DNA of 64,000 bases from the NCBI GenBank assembly GCA_003971905.1, contig RSEE01000027.1, positions 186,001 through 250,000 on the forward strand, in the 5' to 3' direction. Shown in pieces: positions 1-11,588 of this stretch (positions within the stretch are counted from its first letter, which is position 1; each line of letters begins with the position of its first letter). The notes below the pieces were generated by a model that was given only the letters and a program-made list of their open reading frames with translations, had not been told where the DNA came from and ran no database searches. The position numbers and the translations under genes were made by a program. This stretch comes from Moniliella sp. 'wahieum' (lineage: Eukaryota; Basidiomycota; Moniliellomycetes; Moniliellales; Moniliellaceae).

Positions 1-260
1 GCAGCACAGCAGCCGACCGCCCGTGGCTAGTGGCTGGCGCCGGGCGCCCGGGCGGCTGGCGGCTAATAGCACGCGGCTGCCAACTGCGCTTTTCCCCAAA
101 CCACCATCCGAACGACACCCACGCCCAGAAGCAGCCACCCCAGGCCCCGCCCCGCCCCGCCTCGCCGCCCACACCGTCCGCCCCGCCGCCCACACCGTCC
201 GCCCCCCTCACCCCCCCCCACCGCCACCGCCACCTCCATCGCGCCCTCACCCGCACCCCT

Positions 261-1889
261 ATGCTGAGCACTCCATCACCCTACCCCCTGGTGGAGTCCG
301 GCGGTCCAATACCAGACGACGCCCAGATCGACCAGAACCGTGCCTCCATCAATGTCGACTACCTCTCCCACCAGTGGACCGACGAGGATGTGTGGTCCAG
401 CTGGAAGGCCATGACCAAGAAGAAGCATGAGATTGCCAACGGCGTCCGTCTTGAGAACGCCTCCTGGCGCACTTGGGCCAAGCAGCGTGGCAAACTCAAG
501 ACCATCTCCCCCGAAACACTCAACTGGTGCGTGCCTTCCTCCGTCTCTTTGTTTCCTCCCTCCTCTCGCCCTTTTCCCGCTTTAACCTGGACATCCCTTT
601 CTGTCCTCCCTGTTTGTAGGCTGAAGGACAGCGACGTTACCTGGCTCTATGGACCTTTGCACGAGCACGCGGACCCCGTTCCGCCACCCAAGGTGGCTAG
701 CGTCTCCGAACGCTTTGGCCTTGACTTGGGCCACCCGGACCCTTGCTGCCAGCCCTTCCCTCCCCCCTTTCCAGAGCCAGAACCAGACCGGCGTCACCGA
801 CGGCGCTGCGCCCGAGGCCTACCCCCCGTCAAGCGTCCGGTGGACGAGAGTGGGAACTTGATGGTGGAGGGCAGGGCGCCATTTGCCCATGCCGGATTTG
901 GAGGGTACGTGAACAAGTCGGGCAAAAAGTCCATTCTGAAGCACCGCACGATTGGTGATATCCTTGCCCACCCGGGCGAGCTGGCCGTGCCGACGACTGA
1001 GCTGGGCGCAGCCAGCAGGGAAGAGAGTGATGCCGAGGGAAGTACCAGCTCCCACCTTGACAAGGGCAAGGCGCGAGCGAGCGATAGCGACGACGCGTCC
1101 GATCCGCCCAAACGCCACATCACCTTCAACACACGTGTTGAGCAGTGCATTGCTCTCGACCCGCTCGTTGGATGATGAGGCCAGCTCGGAAGGGAGTGTA
1201 AGCAGTAGCGAGGACGAGGGCCTCACCATCCCTCGCGCTGGCTCGAGAGAACGTCGGGCCAGTGCCGTTGTTCCCGATGACCCCCCTTCCTCTTCCTCTT
1301 CCTCCGGCACGCATTCCACGATTGCCATGCTGGCACCCACGCGACTCAAGGCATATGGACCCATGGCGCGGGGTGCTCCACATGTGGTTGACCCTCTGGC
1401 TTTGTGTTGGATGAAGAGGAGTATGGGTACGACGAGCCCGCCGCTCGCACCTGGCAGCTGGTCGATGACGACGAAGAAGATGACGAGTACTACCCACGCG
1501 GGGAAGATTACTACCACGATGGCAGCGACGAGTACCTCCCTGCCACGGGGGAGAGCATGTACGACGACGATTTGCGTGACGAGGCCGACATTGATATGCT
1601 GCCCCCAGCCCCGGTAACCTATGCCAGTCCCAACTCTGGGTCGGGAGCTGGGTTTGGGTCTGTGCCTGCCTCGGGTCCCGGCTCCGGGTTGGGCTCGAAC
1701 AGCAGCACTCCTCCTGGCGAGGCTGAGCCGAGGGGCAGACCCTCGCAGCGCTCCCCGTCAACGTCGGAAGAACGGATGCAGGATGCGCGCCGACCCGGCC
1801 GGCGGTACAATGGGTCGTACGCCGCTGCCGCCGCGGCGTCGTTGCCGTCCAAGTACGAAGGCGGCACCAGCTTAGACTATACCGCGTAA
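261..1889 (+). CDS. REG1: REG1/HEX2-like regulatory subunit of protein phosphatase 1 (DUF1752 protein), frame-broken
   Basis: Predicted targeting subunit that brings PP1 (Glc7) to substrates such as Snf1 in glucose repression. The N-terminal fungal GATA-like/DUF1752 domain is visible (DYLSHQWTDEDVWSSWKAM, then LENASWRTWAKQ). It is followed by the family blocks KKSILKHRTIGDIL and RHITFNTRVEQCIAL, the latter holding the RVxF-like PP1-docking sequence HITFN. The tail is acidic (DEEEYGYDEPAARTW). An intron at 527-619 (GTGCGT...GTAG, 93 nt) joins TG to G, giving ...LNWLKDSDVTWLYGP; because 93 is a multiple of three the unspliced frame also stays open. ATG 261 opens MLSTPSPYPLVESGG. The conserved order moves to a second frame near 1140-1180 and a third near 1370-1400, probably through indels. 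The stop is TAA at 1887. Family assignment is from remembered motifs; the biology is inferred from the family. Confidence 0.8.
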
Positions 1890-2232
1890 TCGCGCCTATG
1901 TGATATCTTGAGTAGGACGGCTACCCTGGGGGCCCGGTGCCCACGCAACCCCTTTCCTCCTCTTCCAACCTCGCTTCTCCCTTTTCACGTTGCATGCATC
2001 CTTTTGTGTCCAGTGTCTGCTGTGCTAGTTTTCCCCGCCATGCAGGGATGTCGGAGGGGACTGGGGACTGATGCAGACGGTGTGCTAGACGGGGTGGGCC
2101 GCTGCGTGAACGTGGCCTGGCACTTTTTTCTCGAAGGTAGGGAGGCGGGGGTGGGCTGGCGATTCAATATTCATCCTCCTCCACGTCTCGGGTCGGGAAG
2201 GACTGCACAAAGGGGCGATGAGACCCAAAAAG
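1890..2232. other. 3' flank of REG1-like gene
   Basis: No conserved coding signal seen. It lies between the stop codon and the 3' end of the tRNA gene, and probably holds the 3' UTR. The last bases supply the T-run (AAAAA on this strand, 2227-2231) that terminates the minus-strand tRNA gene. Confidence 0.5.
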
Positions 2233-2337
2233 AGGAGTAGGTCGGACTCGAACCAACGACTTCAAGATGATTAGCAGCCTCTTTTCCATTTCCAGGCTCG
2301 TTGCAATCTCACACGCTAACCGCTGCGTCACTACTCC
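2233..2337 (-). tRNA. tRNA-Cys(GCA) with a 32-nt intron
   Basis: The acceptor strands GGAGTAG (2337-2331) and CTACTCC pair over 7 bp. The D arm is ACGC-AGCGGTTA-GCGT. The T arm is GTTGG-TTCGAGT-CCGAC. Base 73 is T, as expected for tRNA-Cys. The anticodon stem TGAGA pairs with TCTTG after removal of an intron at 2269-2300, giving the loop TTGCAAA with anticodon GCA. The intron sits one base 3' of the anticodon, the canonical site, and contains TGC, which can pair with the anticodon. Mature length is 73 nt before CCA. A T-rich Pol III terminator follows. A tRNA-Ser(GCT) reading was considered because GCTGCTAA occurs in the intron, but the variable loop is too short (5 nt). Confidence 0.88.
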
Positions 2338-3689
2338 GGTGCGGGGGCGAGCCTATGGCCTTGCAGCCATGCTCAACAGTGCGACACCACCACCCACCTC
2401 CTGGATGTTGTGCTCGTGGTAGTGGCGTTCTTGTTGTCCACAGCCAGAGGTCCTCTCGTTTCCGTTACGTTGGGTTGCCATCACAAATCCACCCAGCTTG
2501 AGTCACTCCGTCATAGGAAACCGCGATAGCCCGGTAGCCGGCAGGTCCTCTTGTAGCGACGCAAGTATGCCAGAACGCAAGCGAGACACAACAGTCTCTA
2601 CGATGCAGACAGCGGATACAGCGGAGAGAGGGGAGGAGTATCGAGTATAAGCGGGAGCGGGATACAGGTGGAGGTAAGGCAAATACAGGCGTTGCTACGA
2701 GAAGAAAACAAAAGCTTCTGAGTAGGTAAGCTAACTGAAGAAGGCCTAGCCAGCCACGTGGCAACACTCTGCTGTATACTTGCCAGTGGTCGTTCAATGG
2801 GTTATGTATACGACTTGGATGTCCAACCCCACAAAGACAGCAAGCGCGTACACTGTGATGGGCGTGCGTGCGCAGAACCTGTGCGCCAAGCATGGGGTCG
2901 AATGGGAGGTCCCACTCGGTGCAGGGTACGCCGTTCGAGGAAAAAGGCGAGCGTACTGGCCTGATGGGATCCCATTTCACACGCACACCGACGGTCAAAC
3001 GGTAAGGTAGGAGATGGAGTTGTGGGGTTTGGTGGATTGAGAGGGGCGCTACAGTAGGCCAGTCTGCAACAAAGGAAAGAAACAGCAAAGGGGGATGCTT
3101 GCGGACCTCCCGGACCTGCTTGCCCCCGGAACCCCCGTTTCTCAACGGGGGCACAGCAATAGACACAATCGCCTCTATTTGGCCAACACACAAATACGAT
3201 CGGTCTCAGTGTACCAAGGAACCCAAACTTGTTATTTAACGTAACGCATGAAGCGAAGCAGACAAGCGAAAGAAGGGGGATGATTGATGAGAAGACATGT
3301 GAGAAGGGATGGCGACAGGTGCGTGGAGAGAGAGAGACCGGATGAAGGGTGAAAGGTGTCAATGGTGGGGGGTGAAGCCGGTGAAGAGGGAGAGGGAGAG
3401 AGGAATGAGGAAAAAGCAAGGGTGGAGAGAGCTTAAAGAACAGTGTGGTTGAAGCGTTGACCAATGAAGCTAAAAACGAACCATTCAGGTATCAGATGAA
3501 GATCATGTCGCCCTCTGTTCCACAAATGGGCGGGCGAGACCGATCGGGAGGGCAGGTATCGATGCGGGGGACGAAGCGGCGGGGGGGGGGAAATAGGACC
3601 GTGTACGACAGACACGGAAGCAGGAGAAGCATTAGGCGACGCAGAAGACGAGGAGGGGAAAAAGTATCCTCCCAAGCCCTGAAGCGCTA
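2338..3689. other. Intergenic, no gene recognised
   Basis: Open frames here carry no recognisable motif and no consistent coding composition. The stretch at about 3270-3440 is strongly purine-rich (GA-rich) on this strand. It lies between the tRNA gene and the 3' end of the minus-strand coiled-coil gene, so part of it is probably 3' UTR. Confidence 0.4.
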
Positions 3690-5134
3690 GCGATGTGAGT
3701 GCCAACAGGCTTTCCGGCTGGTGCAAGAGGGGGCAAGTCCTTGTCCTCCCACGAAAGCGGTGGAAGAGTCAGATCCCGGCCCAGTTGGAAGAAGTCCGGC
3801 CCGGCACTTCCCGGGAGGGGAAAGATCCCATGCGACGGAGCAGGGTGGACAGCAGCAAGAGAAACGTCCATTGGGGGTAAAAGTCGGTTTCCCGTTTGGA
3901 AGAAACAGCAAGGTGCGAGAGACGATCCTGGCACATGCGATTTCACTGGGGTAGGTACCACCGTCTCATCCGATTGGGTTCGAAGCAGAAGGAGGAGGAG
4001 CTCCCATCCGGGCTGGTGGGGGCAGTGGATACAGAGATGCGCAGGCCCTGCTCTGAGGCTGAAGAGTCTGTCGAAGCCGCATAACTGCTGACCCGGGTCG
4101 ATCCCAAGAGGGGGGGGGGGGAGCGTGCGCGCTCCTCCCGTTCCTGAGCCAGGGTACCGGCTAGAGTAAGAATCTGTTGGCGCATAGCCCCCAGGAGCTG
4201 AACCGTCGATTCGGGAGAAAGTCCCATGGGAAGAGAACTGGTACCAGTCCGGCAGGTGCGTTCGTATCGTCGTGGGAGAGAACCAAGGCCGGTGCCAGCT
4301 CGGCAGGAGTGAGATCAGGTAGCGTACCACCAGCCGGGAGAAGACTGGTCATGCGCACGGCTTAGCGGCGAGACCGGCACGGAGGTGGGCCTGTTCATTG
4401 GCTCGCTCAGCTCGGTAGCCAGCTTGCCCTCGAGCTCAGCGCAGCGTTGTCTCCACCGGAAATGTCGTCGAGGTACGTGTCCCGCTCGTGCTGGGTGAGA
4501 GCCAGGGTTTCCTCCAGTTGACGAATACCGGCCTTGTGTGCCTCCTCGGTCACCGGGCTTGGGTAGTAACCTTCGAGAGACTGAATGCGCGCTGCCAACG
4601 TTTCGCGCTCCTGTCCCAGGAAGAAAAGTGGGTGCATGCTGCTTCTGGCTTTGGCTCATGAGGTTTTGGACATGGGCATTCTCCTTGGCGATGGAGTCAG
4701 TTGAAGGAGGGCGGGAGATGATGGGAGATGGAGTGCGCCAGAGCGGTTTCCTTCTTCTCTTCATAAAAATCCTCTTCCTCTTCCTCTTCTTCGAGGAGGG
4801 TAGAAAGTCCCTGCCCAGGTGGGGAAGGGGGAGATGATGGGGCTGGTAGGCTAGCTTGGACAGGCTGGACGGGGTCTGCAGGCTCTTCAGAGAGTTGGGG
4901 CGGGAACGGCCCTCGAGCTTGTCCAGAGCCGATGGCGGTCGCCCAAGTCTCCGTCGCGGTGCGCGACAGCGGGGACAGGCAGAAAGTCCTGGTGGCAAAG
5001 GCAGAAAAGAGGACGGAGGCGCTGGCCACGGATCCGGGGAGAGGCGGAGGATTTGCGCTGGTCGGCCGACGAGTAGCTTCCGGGGATGCTAGCCAGGTCC
5101 TGCTGGCCCGTCACACTGGCATGCCGTTCATGAC
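3690..5134 (-). CDS. Hypothetical Ser/Pro-rich coiled-coil protein, frame-broken
   Basis: Not recognised. Coding segments in three minus frames join into one plausible protein. It starts with an N-terminal Ser/Pro region (TGQQDLASIPGSYSSADQRK, near 5110-5050) and an acidic patch (LEEEEEEEDFYEEKKETAL, near 4790-4740). Two heptad-like segments follow: QERETLAARIQSLEGYY with IRQLEETLALTQHERDTYL at 4625-4460, and RCAELEGKLATELSEP near 4440. A third helix, TVQLLGAMRQQILTLAGTL, lies near 4205-4150. The C-terminal part is Ser/Pro-rich. Start and stop are uncertain; MNGMPV at about 5134 is one possible start. The gene sits tail-to-head upstream of nothing it obviously works with. It could be a scaffold or a transcriptional co-regulator; no function is claimed. 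Confidence 0.45.
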
Positions 5135-5760
5135 GACTGGAGCGTTAGGGGGCGAGTGAGAGGCGGGGCAAACAGCAGCGCCGCGTCCTGCACGGACGCC
5201 CGCGTCGAGGCTGAGCGCGAGTGGCGGCGCGGCGGGCGGGCAGACATCTGCGGCAAGGCCAAGTCGAACGCACCAGGCGTGACAGAGGGGCTGGGGATGC
5301 ACGTGTGCGTAGGGGAGATGGACGGCCAACTGGATGCAAGGACGAAGGCGTCGGCAACGTTGGCATATACGGCGCAGCACCTAGTTAGTACTGGCGGCTG
5401 GGGGCTAGTCGCCCCGCTCAGCCGTAGCCTTCAGCCCAGCCCAGCCCCAGGGGCGGCACAGCGCCAGTGTGTCAGTCCGGCTCCATCCCTCGCCTGAAAT
5501 ATAGCAGCTTGCTATAACCACAACCACCTGCCCATCCACGTGCTCCTCGGACGATCCGGCGCTGGACACGGAGCGAGTTGCGCCTGCAGCAACAAGCCCA
5601 TGTCGCACGTCGCAGGGCCAATCACCACTCACCGAGCACCGACCCGTTTTTCCAAAGCATGCTTACCTGCTGGACCGCACCTCTCCCAACCTATCGAATA
5701 GCCTACTAGTAATGCACACACGACACGTCTGCAAAATAATGGCAGGGACACGTCCATTGC
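5135..5760. other. Intergenic between hypothetical gene and eIF2-gamma
   Basis: Upstream region of the minus-strand coiled-coil gene and 3' flank of eIF2-gamma. I see no conserved gene or RNA in it. Confidence 0.4.
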
Positions 5761-7170
5761 TTAGTTGTGTTCCTTGAGAGGTGTGGCCTGGCCGGCCTTG
5801 ACATTGCCCCAGCCAATCAGACGCCAGTGCTTGTCCACCCGGCGCGACAGCGCCACTTTTTCGTCGTAGTCCGCGCACACCGGCTTGGTCAGTGCGATTC
5901 GGACCATGTCCGCCTTGATCGACAGCACCCTCCCGCCCGTGGTGAGGGAGCCAATCGAGAGCATCAGCACCTCGCCCGCCTCCAGCTTGCGCACCTTGAC
6001 CTGCTTCTTGTCGTCCGACGCCACACCCAGCAGCCGGCGCAAGAGGAAGTAGGACAGCTCCAGTTCATGGTACACCGTCGGCAGCGACCCGGTCTCACCG
6101 AGCACCTGCCCCACAATTCCATCTCCGCGACACAGCGTCGGGTCCATCTTGGTCCCCGCACCAATCAGCCCACCTGGCACGGCAAAGTCCAAATTGTTGT
6201 GTTCGGCGTGGAGCGAGACAACACGGGTTTGGATCGGCATGGTGAGCAGGTTGCCCTGCTCATCGCGCGTGCTCAACCCGGGTCGCACCTCCACATTCTG
6301 TCCCACCTTGAGCACACCGCGCAGATCGAGCCTCCTGCCACACCCTGCAGCTCCTCCACCTCCGCTCCTGGCTTGTTGACGTCAAAGGAACGGATGATAA
6401 TCAGACGCGCCGGAGCGGTAAAGTCGCGGAGGGGGATAGGGATGGTAGTGACCAATTGTTCCAGAACGGCATCAATGTTGTACTTGAGCTGGGCAGATGG
6501 GCACAATGGGCGAGTTGGCCGCCTGGGTCTTGTGGGTAAACCGCTTGATTTGCCGCCAGTGTTCCTGGGCCGCCTCTTCGCGGATCAGATCCACCTTGTT
6601 TTGCAGAATGATAATGTGGTCCAGGCGCATGATCTCAACGGCAGCCAAGTGCTCGGACGTTTGCGGTTGCGGGCACGGCTCGTTCGCCGCGACCAGGAGC
6701 AAGGCAGCGTCCATGACCGCCGCACCGTTAAGCATAGTGGCCATAAGAATATCGTGCCCGGGACAATCAACAAAGGAGACGTGGCGAACGAGGTTGAGGG
6801 TGCCGCCGCACCCGGGACGCTCACACTTGGGGTGGTCTTCCTTGTCGCTGGGGAAGGAGGCGTAGTTGCCTGGGCGCAAACAGGACGGGTTGTCGCATTT
6901 GTAAATCTTGGCATTGGCGTACCCAAGCTTGATCGTAATGTTGCGCACCAGCTCGTTCTTGAAGCGGACCGTCTGGACACCCGAGATGGCCTTGACTACG
7001 GTCGACTTGCCGTGGGCGACATGACCAATGGTGCCAATGTTAATGGTGGCCTGGCGGCGGATGACCTCAGGGGAGAGAGGGGTGAGGGCGTCGGCGTTAC
7101 GCTGATGTTGCGGACGCCATCGGTGATGCTCTCGATGGTGGCGGGGGCCTGGAGCTCGTCAAAAGCCCAT
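5761..7170 (-). CDS. GCD11: Translation initiation factor eIF2 gamma subunit (GTPase), frame-broken
   Basis: The GTP-binding core subunit of eIF2, which delivers Met-tRNAi to the 40S ribosome. Readable blocks in order: [19 protein letters not shown], then [18 protein letters not shown], the P-loop GHVAHGKST (around 7000-7025), [19 protein letters not shown] with the family's zinc-binding Cys cluster, DCPGHD (G3), NKVDL (G4), [32 protein letters not shown], and the C-terminal barrels ending [16 protein letters not shown]. Length fits the family (about 460 aa). An ATG lies at 7170, but the N-terminal frame needs a shift just after it. Further shifts occur near 7085, 6498 (ICPAQ where ISAQL is expected) and 6330. 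The essential function and intact motifs argue for sequencing indels. An AACCCTA site lies 187 bp upstream of the ATG. Confidence 0.95.
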
Positions 7171-7356
7171 GGTGCGAGAAGAGGTGGTGGCGGCGGCGTT
7201 GGGCAAAAAAGGCGGGCTGGGCAGATGGCCGAAGAAGGCAGAGGAGACACAATATTTTGCGGGCTGACGTAAGACACTCGACACCTCCCCCTACGGGCTG
7301 CTGGGTGGGCGGCGGGGCGGAGGGCAGGCGGACACGGGTGAGTCACGCAGGCGGCT

Positions 7357-7363
7357 AACCCTA
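7357..7363 (+). promoter_or_regulatory. AACCCTA telobox/Tbf1-like site upstream of eIF2-gamma
   Basis: A single AACCCTA in the otherwise unassigned 7171-7894 interval, upstream of the minus-strand eIF2-gamma start. The same heptamer occurs as an inverted pair between the S27a and P0 genes. In fungi, TTAGGG-type factors (Tbf1) bind such sites at ribosomal and translation genes; use here is inferred. I see nothing else in this interval. Confidence 0.4.
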
Positions 7364-7894
7364 GTGCGCCTGCCTGTGGAGTTGGCTCGGTGGGATTGCA
7401 TTCGGGGGCTCGCCAGTCACTCCGTCCCAGGCGGGCGAGAAAGCTTCGGCGGCGGTTGGATCGTGTGCCTGCCTGACCGGCGCTTGCGTCAGCTGCTCCT
7501 CCACCAGTCTAGAGGCCCTCGCAGGGGGCAGGCTGGGCAGCGCCTCGCGCTGGTCTCCTAATTGAATAATGAGCTAGCTCGAACCGAAAACGGATGAACG
7601 AAGAAGAACACTCCGGTCCGCTCTGGGCATAGTGCCCACAGCAACAAGCAGCATCTACGGAACAGGAGTGGAGAACAACGGCTGCCGTCATGCATGCCAA
7701 TACTTAGAACAAATCAGCCCAATCTGGGCTTAACGGCCCGGTGGCACACGCAGTACGGCAGAATGGCAAACAAGATACACCACTCAGTCCAAGCACACAT
7801 ATGCCATCAGCAGCTGCTTACTTACGCGACACCTCAACAAGCATAAGGTGTCACGGATACGATCGTCTAATCAATCTTCATGTCCAAGGCAATC

Positions 7895-10079
7895 TCACCC
7901 AGGCAGTTCCAGGTCCCCGGCACCTACTTGCGCTTGTTCTTCTTTTTCTTGTTTTGCGCGGCCCCGTGCCACGGGAGAGGGAGCCGTAAGGGGTGGATGT
8001 GGTACTTGGATCCCCTCCGAAGGCGGTTTGTCCTTGACTTCCGCCTCGTCCGCCTTGGCCGCACTGGTCCCGTTTTCGGGCGCAGAGACCGTTTCAGCCG
8101 GAGCGGACACATTGTCCGTGCCTGCCGCGGGAACAGACAAGGGGGCATCCCGTTCCTCCTCCGGCTTCGCTTCCGGCTTCTTCGCTTCCGGCTCCGACTG
8201 AGGCGAAGGCGTAACCACCTTTGTGTCGACAGCCTCTACCGCTGTAGCCGGGACTGACACCTGGCCTTCAGGGGACAGTGCCTCCACCGCCTCAGCCACT
8301 GGCTCTTCCGTTACTGTCTCCTTGGCTGTCGAATTTGCCTCCGCCTCCGTCTCAGCCGGAACAGCCAGAATTGGAGTTGCGGCTGGTGCAGGAGTCGGCG
8401 CGGGAGCCTGCGATGAGGCGCGAGCCGGAGCTGGAGGTGAAGTAGGGAGGCTGGGACGCTTTTCTGAAGCCGAGGTGGAAACACGACGAATGGTTCCGTC
8501 GCCAGGCACGGTGAGCAGGTCGCCCGTGCTGATGGCCGAGTTGGAGCGGGACCGTGAGTTGGGCAGTGGCTCTTGCTCCGGGGTCCAGGTGGCAGTGCGC
8601 TTGATCTGCACGCGGCGGAGCGGGGCATTGGCAAGGGAAGAAAGCGTGCCATACGTGGTGCCGGAGTACCTGTGCCAGTCTGGTCGTTCAAGGGGGTGAG
8701 AGGACTGGATGCCTTGCCCCCGATTGGGCGGGGGAAGGGAGCCCAAATGTGCTCCGGCGGGCGGGGATGCGCTTGTTGCGGCGGCGCTCGATAATGCCCC
8801 GCACCAAAGGTGCCATGCGCCTTGTTTGGCGGCGGCAGAAGCAGTGGGGTTGAGAACGGGTGACCTTGACCTTATTGTGCACATCGAGATAGACGTCAAA
8901 CTCATCCACGATCTCGCGTCCAATCATCTCCTCAATCACGTCTTCAAGCGTCACCACGCCCAACGCACCGCGGGGCTCGCCAGGGTAGTCCGAGACAAGT
9001 AGCATGTGCGACCGGCCCTGCTGAAAGTAGTTGAGACAATCAAACAGGGTGAGCTCGGGGAGCTTCGGGCAACGCAGCAAGCTGGAAGCGGGAAACTTGC
9101 TCGGCGTCCTCGGGGTCGTACGAGATGAGGTTCTTGACGAGGAGCATGCCCAACACGGCGTCCGGCTTGCCTGGTTCATGTACGGGGATGCGCGAGTAGC
9201 CGTGGTGAACCAACGTTGCCACTCCAGCCTCGTCCAAGACCGCATCTGACGGCAGCGTAAACACATCCTCGATCGGCGTCATAATGTCCTTGACTGTCTT
9301 GTCGTTCAGGTCGAGCACGGCTCGAATGATGGTCACCTCATCGTTGGTCAACGTTTCTTCACCCAGCGCCTGGTGCAACGAAACAAAGGTCTTGAGTTCG
9401 GCCTTGCGATAAACAGTACCATGTTCTTCGCCCAGGCACCAGTCGAGCAGTTTCGCCGTCGGCCAGGCAATGGGCGCGAGAGAATCATGACATGCATGCA
9501 CCATGGTGCACAGTACGCGCCATCGCCAGACCATACCGGGCACAGATGGCCTGTGGGACGATTTCACCAAAGATGACAATGAGCAGGGTCGATGTCAACA
9601 CGGCACTCAGACCACCGCCGAAATCAGAGAGAAAGACGGGCAGCGTTTCATTCACGATTACGTTACCCAAGAGGAGAACGACGAGGACCCAGTGCCGGCC
9701 CTTTCGAGCAGATTGAGCACGACGCGCGCCTCGCGCTGCTCCGACTCGGTGCCACTTGTACTGAGGACTTGAAGGTTGACCATATCCAGCCCCATGAGCC
9801 CCAGGGTTAAGCCGGCAAAGACACCGCCGAGAAGGACAAGACCTGCGATGCTGAGCAGGCTCATGATCAGCTGGGCGTCGGTACGGGGTGGGGCAGGCGC
9901 AGCGCCGCCATGGCCGAGACTGGAGACGGGGGCGGCAAGGAACGGCAGAGGGAGGGCAGCGATGGGGCGGGCGGCGAGGAGGAGGAGAGGAGGCCGTGGA
10001 CGAGGCGGGTGCGGGTGCTGAGGGCGTAGGCGGGGCCCAGGCCGCGGCCCAGCTGGGCGGTGGGGGGGGGCGGGGGCAT
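7895..10079 (-). CDS. MAM3: CNNM/MAM3-type DUF21-CBS divalent-metal homeostasis membrane protein, frame-broken
   Basis: Predicted vacuolar or plasma-membrane Mg2+/metal homeostasis protein of the cyclin M family. ATG 10079 opens a Pro-rich leader. The DUF21 membrane domain follows: [78 protein letters not shown]. Then come [20 protein letters not shown] and the paired CBS domains ([57 protein letters not shown]). The tail at 8900-7895 is long, disordered and Ala/Pro/Glu/Thr-rich, ending [19 protein letters not shown]. Frame changes fall near 9900, 9710, 9530, 9080 and 8850. All signature segments are present, so the protein is probably intact in the organism. Confidence 0.9.
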
Positions 10080-11115
10080 GCGAGGGGGGTGGCGGGGGGT
10101 GGGGGCGAAGACGCAACGGGCGGTCGGATGTTATTTCTTGCCACTCGCCTCTCGCCTCTTCCGGCCTCGTCCGCCCGATTCAGCGGCAGAGGGCAGCAGC
10201 AAGCGGCAGACGCACGGGGCAACATCCAAGCGTAAGAAAATGCTTGAAGCTTGAAGCCTGACACAAAGCATAATTGGCCTCACGCCGCAGGCCGCACACG
10301 CCCACAAGAGACGGGTGCTAGGGTTGTCCATGCGCTCGTGTCACCACATGTCAACACGCGCTCAACGCACCCTGTCCGCCCATACTTGGCATACCCATTG
10401 GCCAACACCCCGCCACAGCGTCTCCATGCTCAACTAACACCGCGCACCGGCTTCCCTCGCACGCTCCGCCGGCCCCTTTCCCCCATGTGCAGACGGGAAC
10501 AGCCAGCGCGCCCACGCGAGCGCTTCCGCCGTGCCCTCAAGCATTTGAGGTGGTGTTGGGACACTAGTGCGGTGTGCCAAAGGCATAGCCGGACTCTGGC
10601 GCTCCCAGCCACTTCAATCCAGCGGCTAGCTCCGCTAGTTCCGCTCGGGCGGACATGTGGCTGGCTGACTGGCCTCCTATCTAGCAGCCCCGGCAGTCGT
10701 AGCTCTTAGTTTTCCCTCTTCCACTCCCTCCTCCTCCTCCCTCTCCGCTACTCTCTACTATCGCTCACCAGCAATCAATCCCTATCGTCTATGGCCCAGT
10801 TCTTGATTGCTGTCTCGCTTGGCATCGGGATCCGGTCACATCAGTGGCTCGACTTCTGCATCCGCAAGCTTCGCTAAGATAATCGTAATCGATAGCAATC
10901 GATCGGAGAGGCCGATCCCATCTTTTTTTGATGCTCGGCAGCTGGCACACCCTCCGATGACTCCGAGTATCTCCTCCGAGTATCTCCGGACGCGCTGCTG
11001 CCATTAATCAGCATTTGTCCACGCCAAGCCAACCCGCTTGAAGCCTCTCCTCACGCCACCGTCCATCCTTCTTGCCGCCGCTCTAGGCCTCCCCCTCCTG
11101 TCTTCCAGTCCTCCC
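10080..11115. promoter_or_regulatory. Divergent intergenic region between CNNM and GNAT genes
   Basis: About 1 kb between two divergent starts, so it should carry both promoters. It holds a TAGGGTT heptamer (10319-10325) and, just beyond it, CACATGTCA (10345-10353). Both occur upstream of other genes in the window. A pyrimidine-rich stretch lies at about 10705-10770. No coding signal seen. Confidence 0.4.
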
Positions 11116-11588
11116 ATGTCCCCTCTCCCGCCGCCCGCACCCGACTCGACGCTCCCGGGAGGCTACACTCTCGTGGTGGGGCCTCCACCGTTGGACGAAT
11201 ACCTACGCCTGCGCCGCGAGACCGGCCTGTCACCCAAGACGGCGGCAGGGACGGCCGGCGCTGGCCAACAGCTGGTCCTGGGTCCATGTTGTGGTCAAGG
11301 GGGATGATCAGGCGCACCCTCGTGTCGCTGCGATGGGCAGGGTCATGGGCGATGGGGGGTGGTACTACTGCATTTGCGACATGGCCACCGATCCTGACCA
11401 CCAGCGGCGCGGGCTGGGCAAGGTTGTCCTTTCGTGGCTGCTGAAGGACATTCGGGCCCGCTCCCCTCCCGGCGCCTACATTACCCTACACGGGCGATCC
11501 GCCTGGCCAGAAGCTGTATCGCTCCTTGGGCTTCAAGGACTCTCACCCCAGCTTGGGCATGTACATCCTCGACCCCAAAAGTGACTAA
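11116..11588 (+). CDS. GNAT-family N-acetyltransferase, frame-broken
   Basis: Acetyl-CoA-dependent N-acetyltransferase, substrate unknown. ATG 11116 gives MSPLPPPAPDSTLPGGYTLV. The frame changes near 11270-11300 into VVKGDDQAHPRVAAMGRVMG and DGGWYYCICDMATDPDHQ, followed by acetyl-CoA-binding motif A (QRRGLGKVVLSWLLKD) and ARSPPGAYITL. A second shift near 11490 leads to GQKLYRSLGFKDSHPSLGMY and ILDPKSD, then TAA at 11586. Total about 157 aa, normal for a single-domain GNAT. The sequence resembles small GNATs common in both bacteria and fungi, so origin cannot be judged by eye. The gene is followed by the GAR-domain gene on the same strand. Confidence 0.8.

Noticed and set aside
2270-2290. Alternative tRNA-Ser(GCT) reading of the tRNA locus
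   Set aside because: The variable region is 5 nt, too short for tRNA-Ser; the Cys fold pairs better and base 73 is U.
5767-7272. A 501-codon plus-strand open frame opposite eIF2-gamma
   Set aside because: It mirrors the conserved minus-strand gene; antisense frames stay open because of high GC third positions. No motif of its own.
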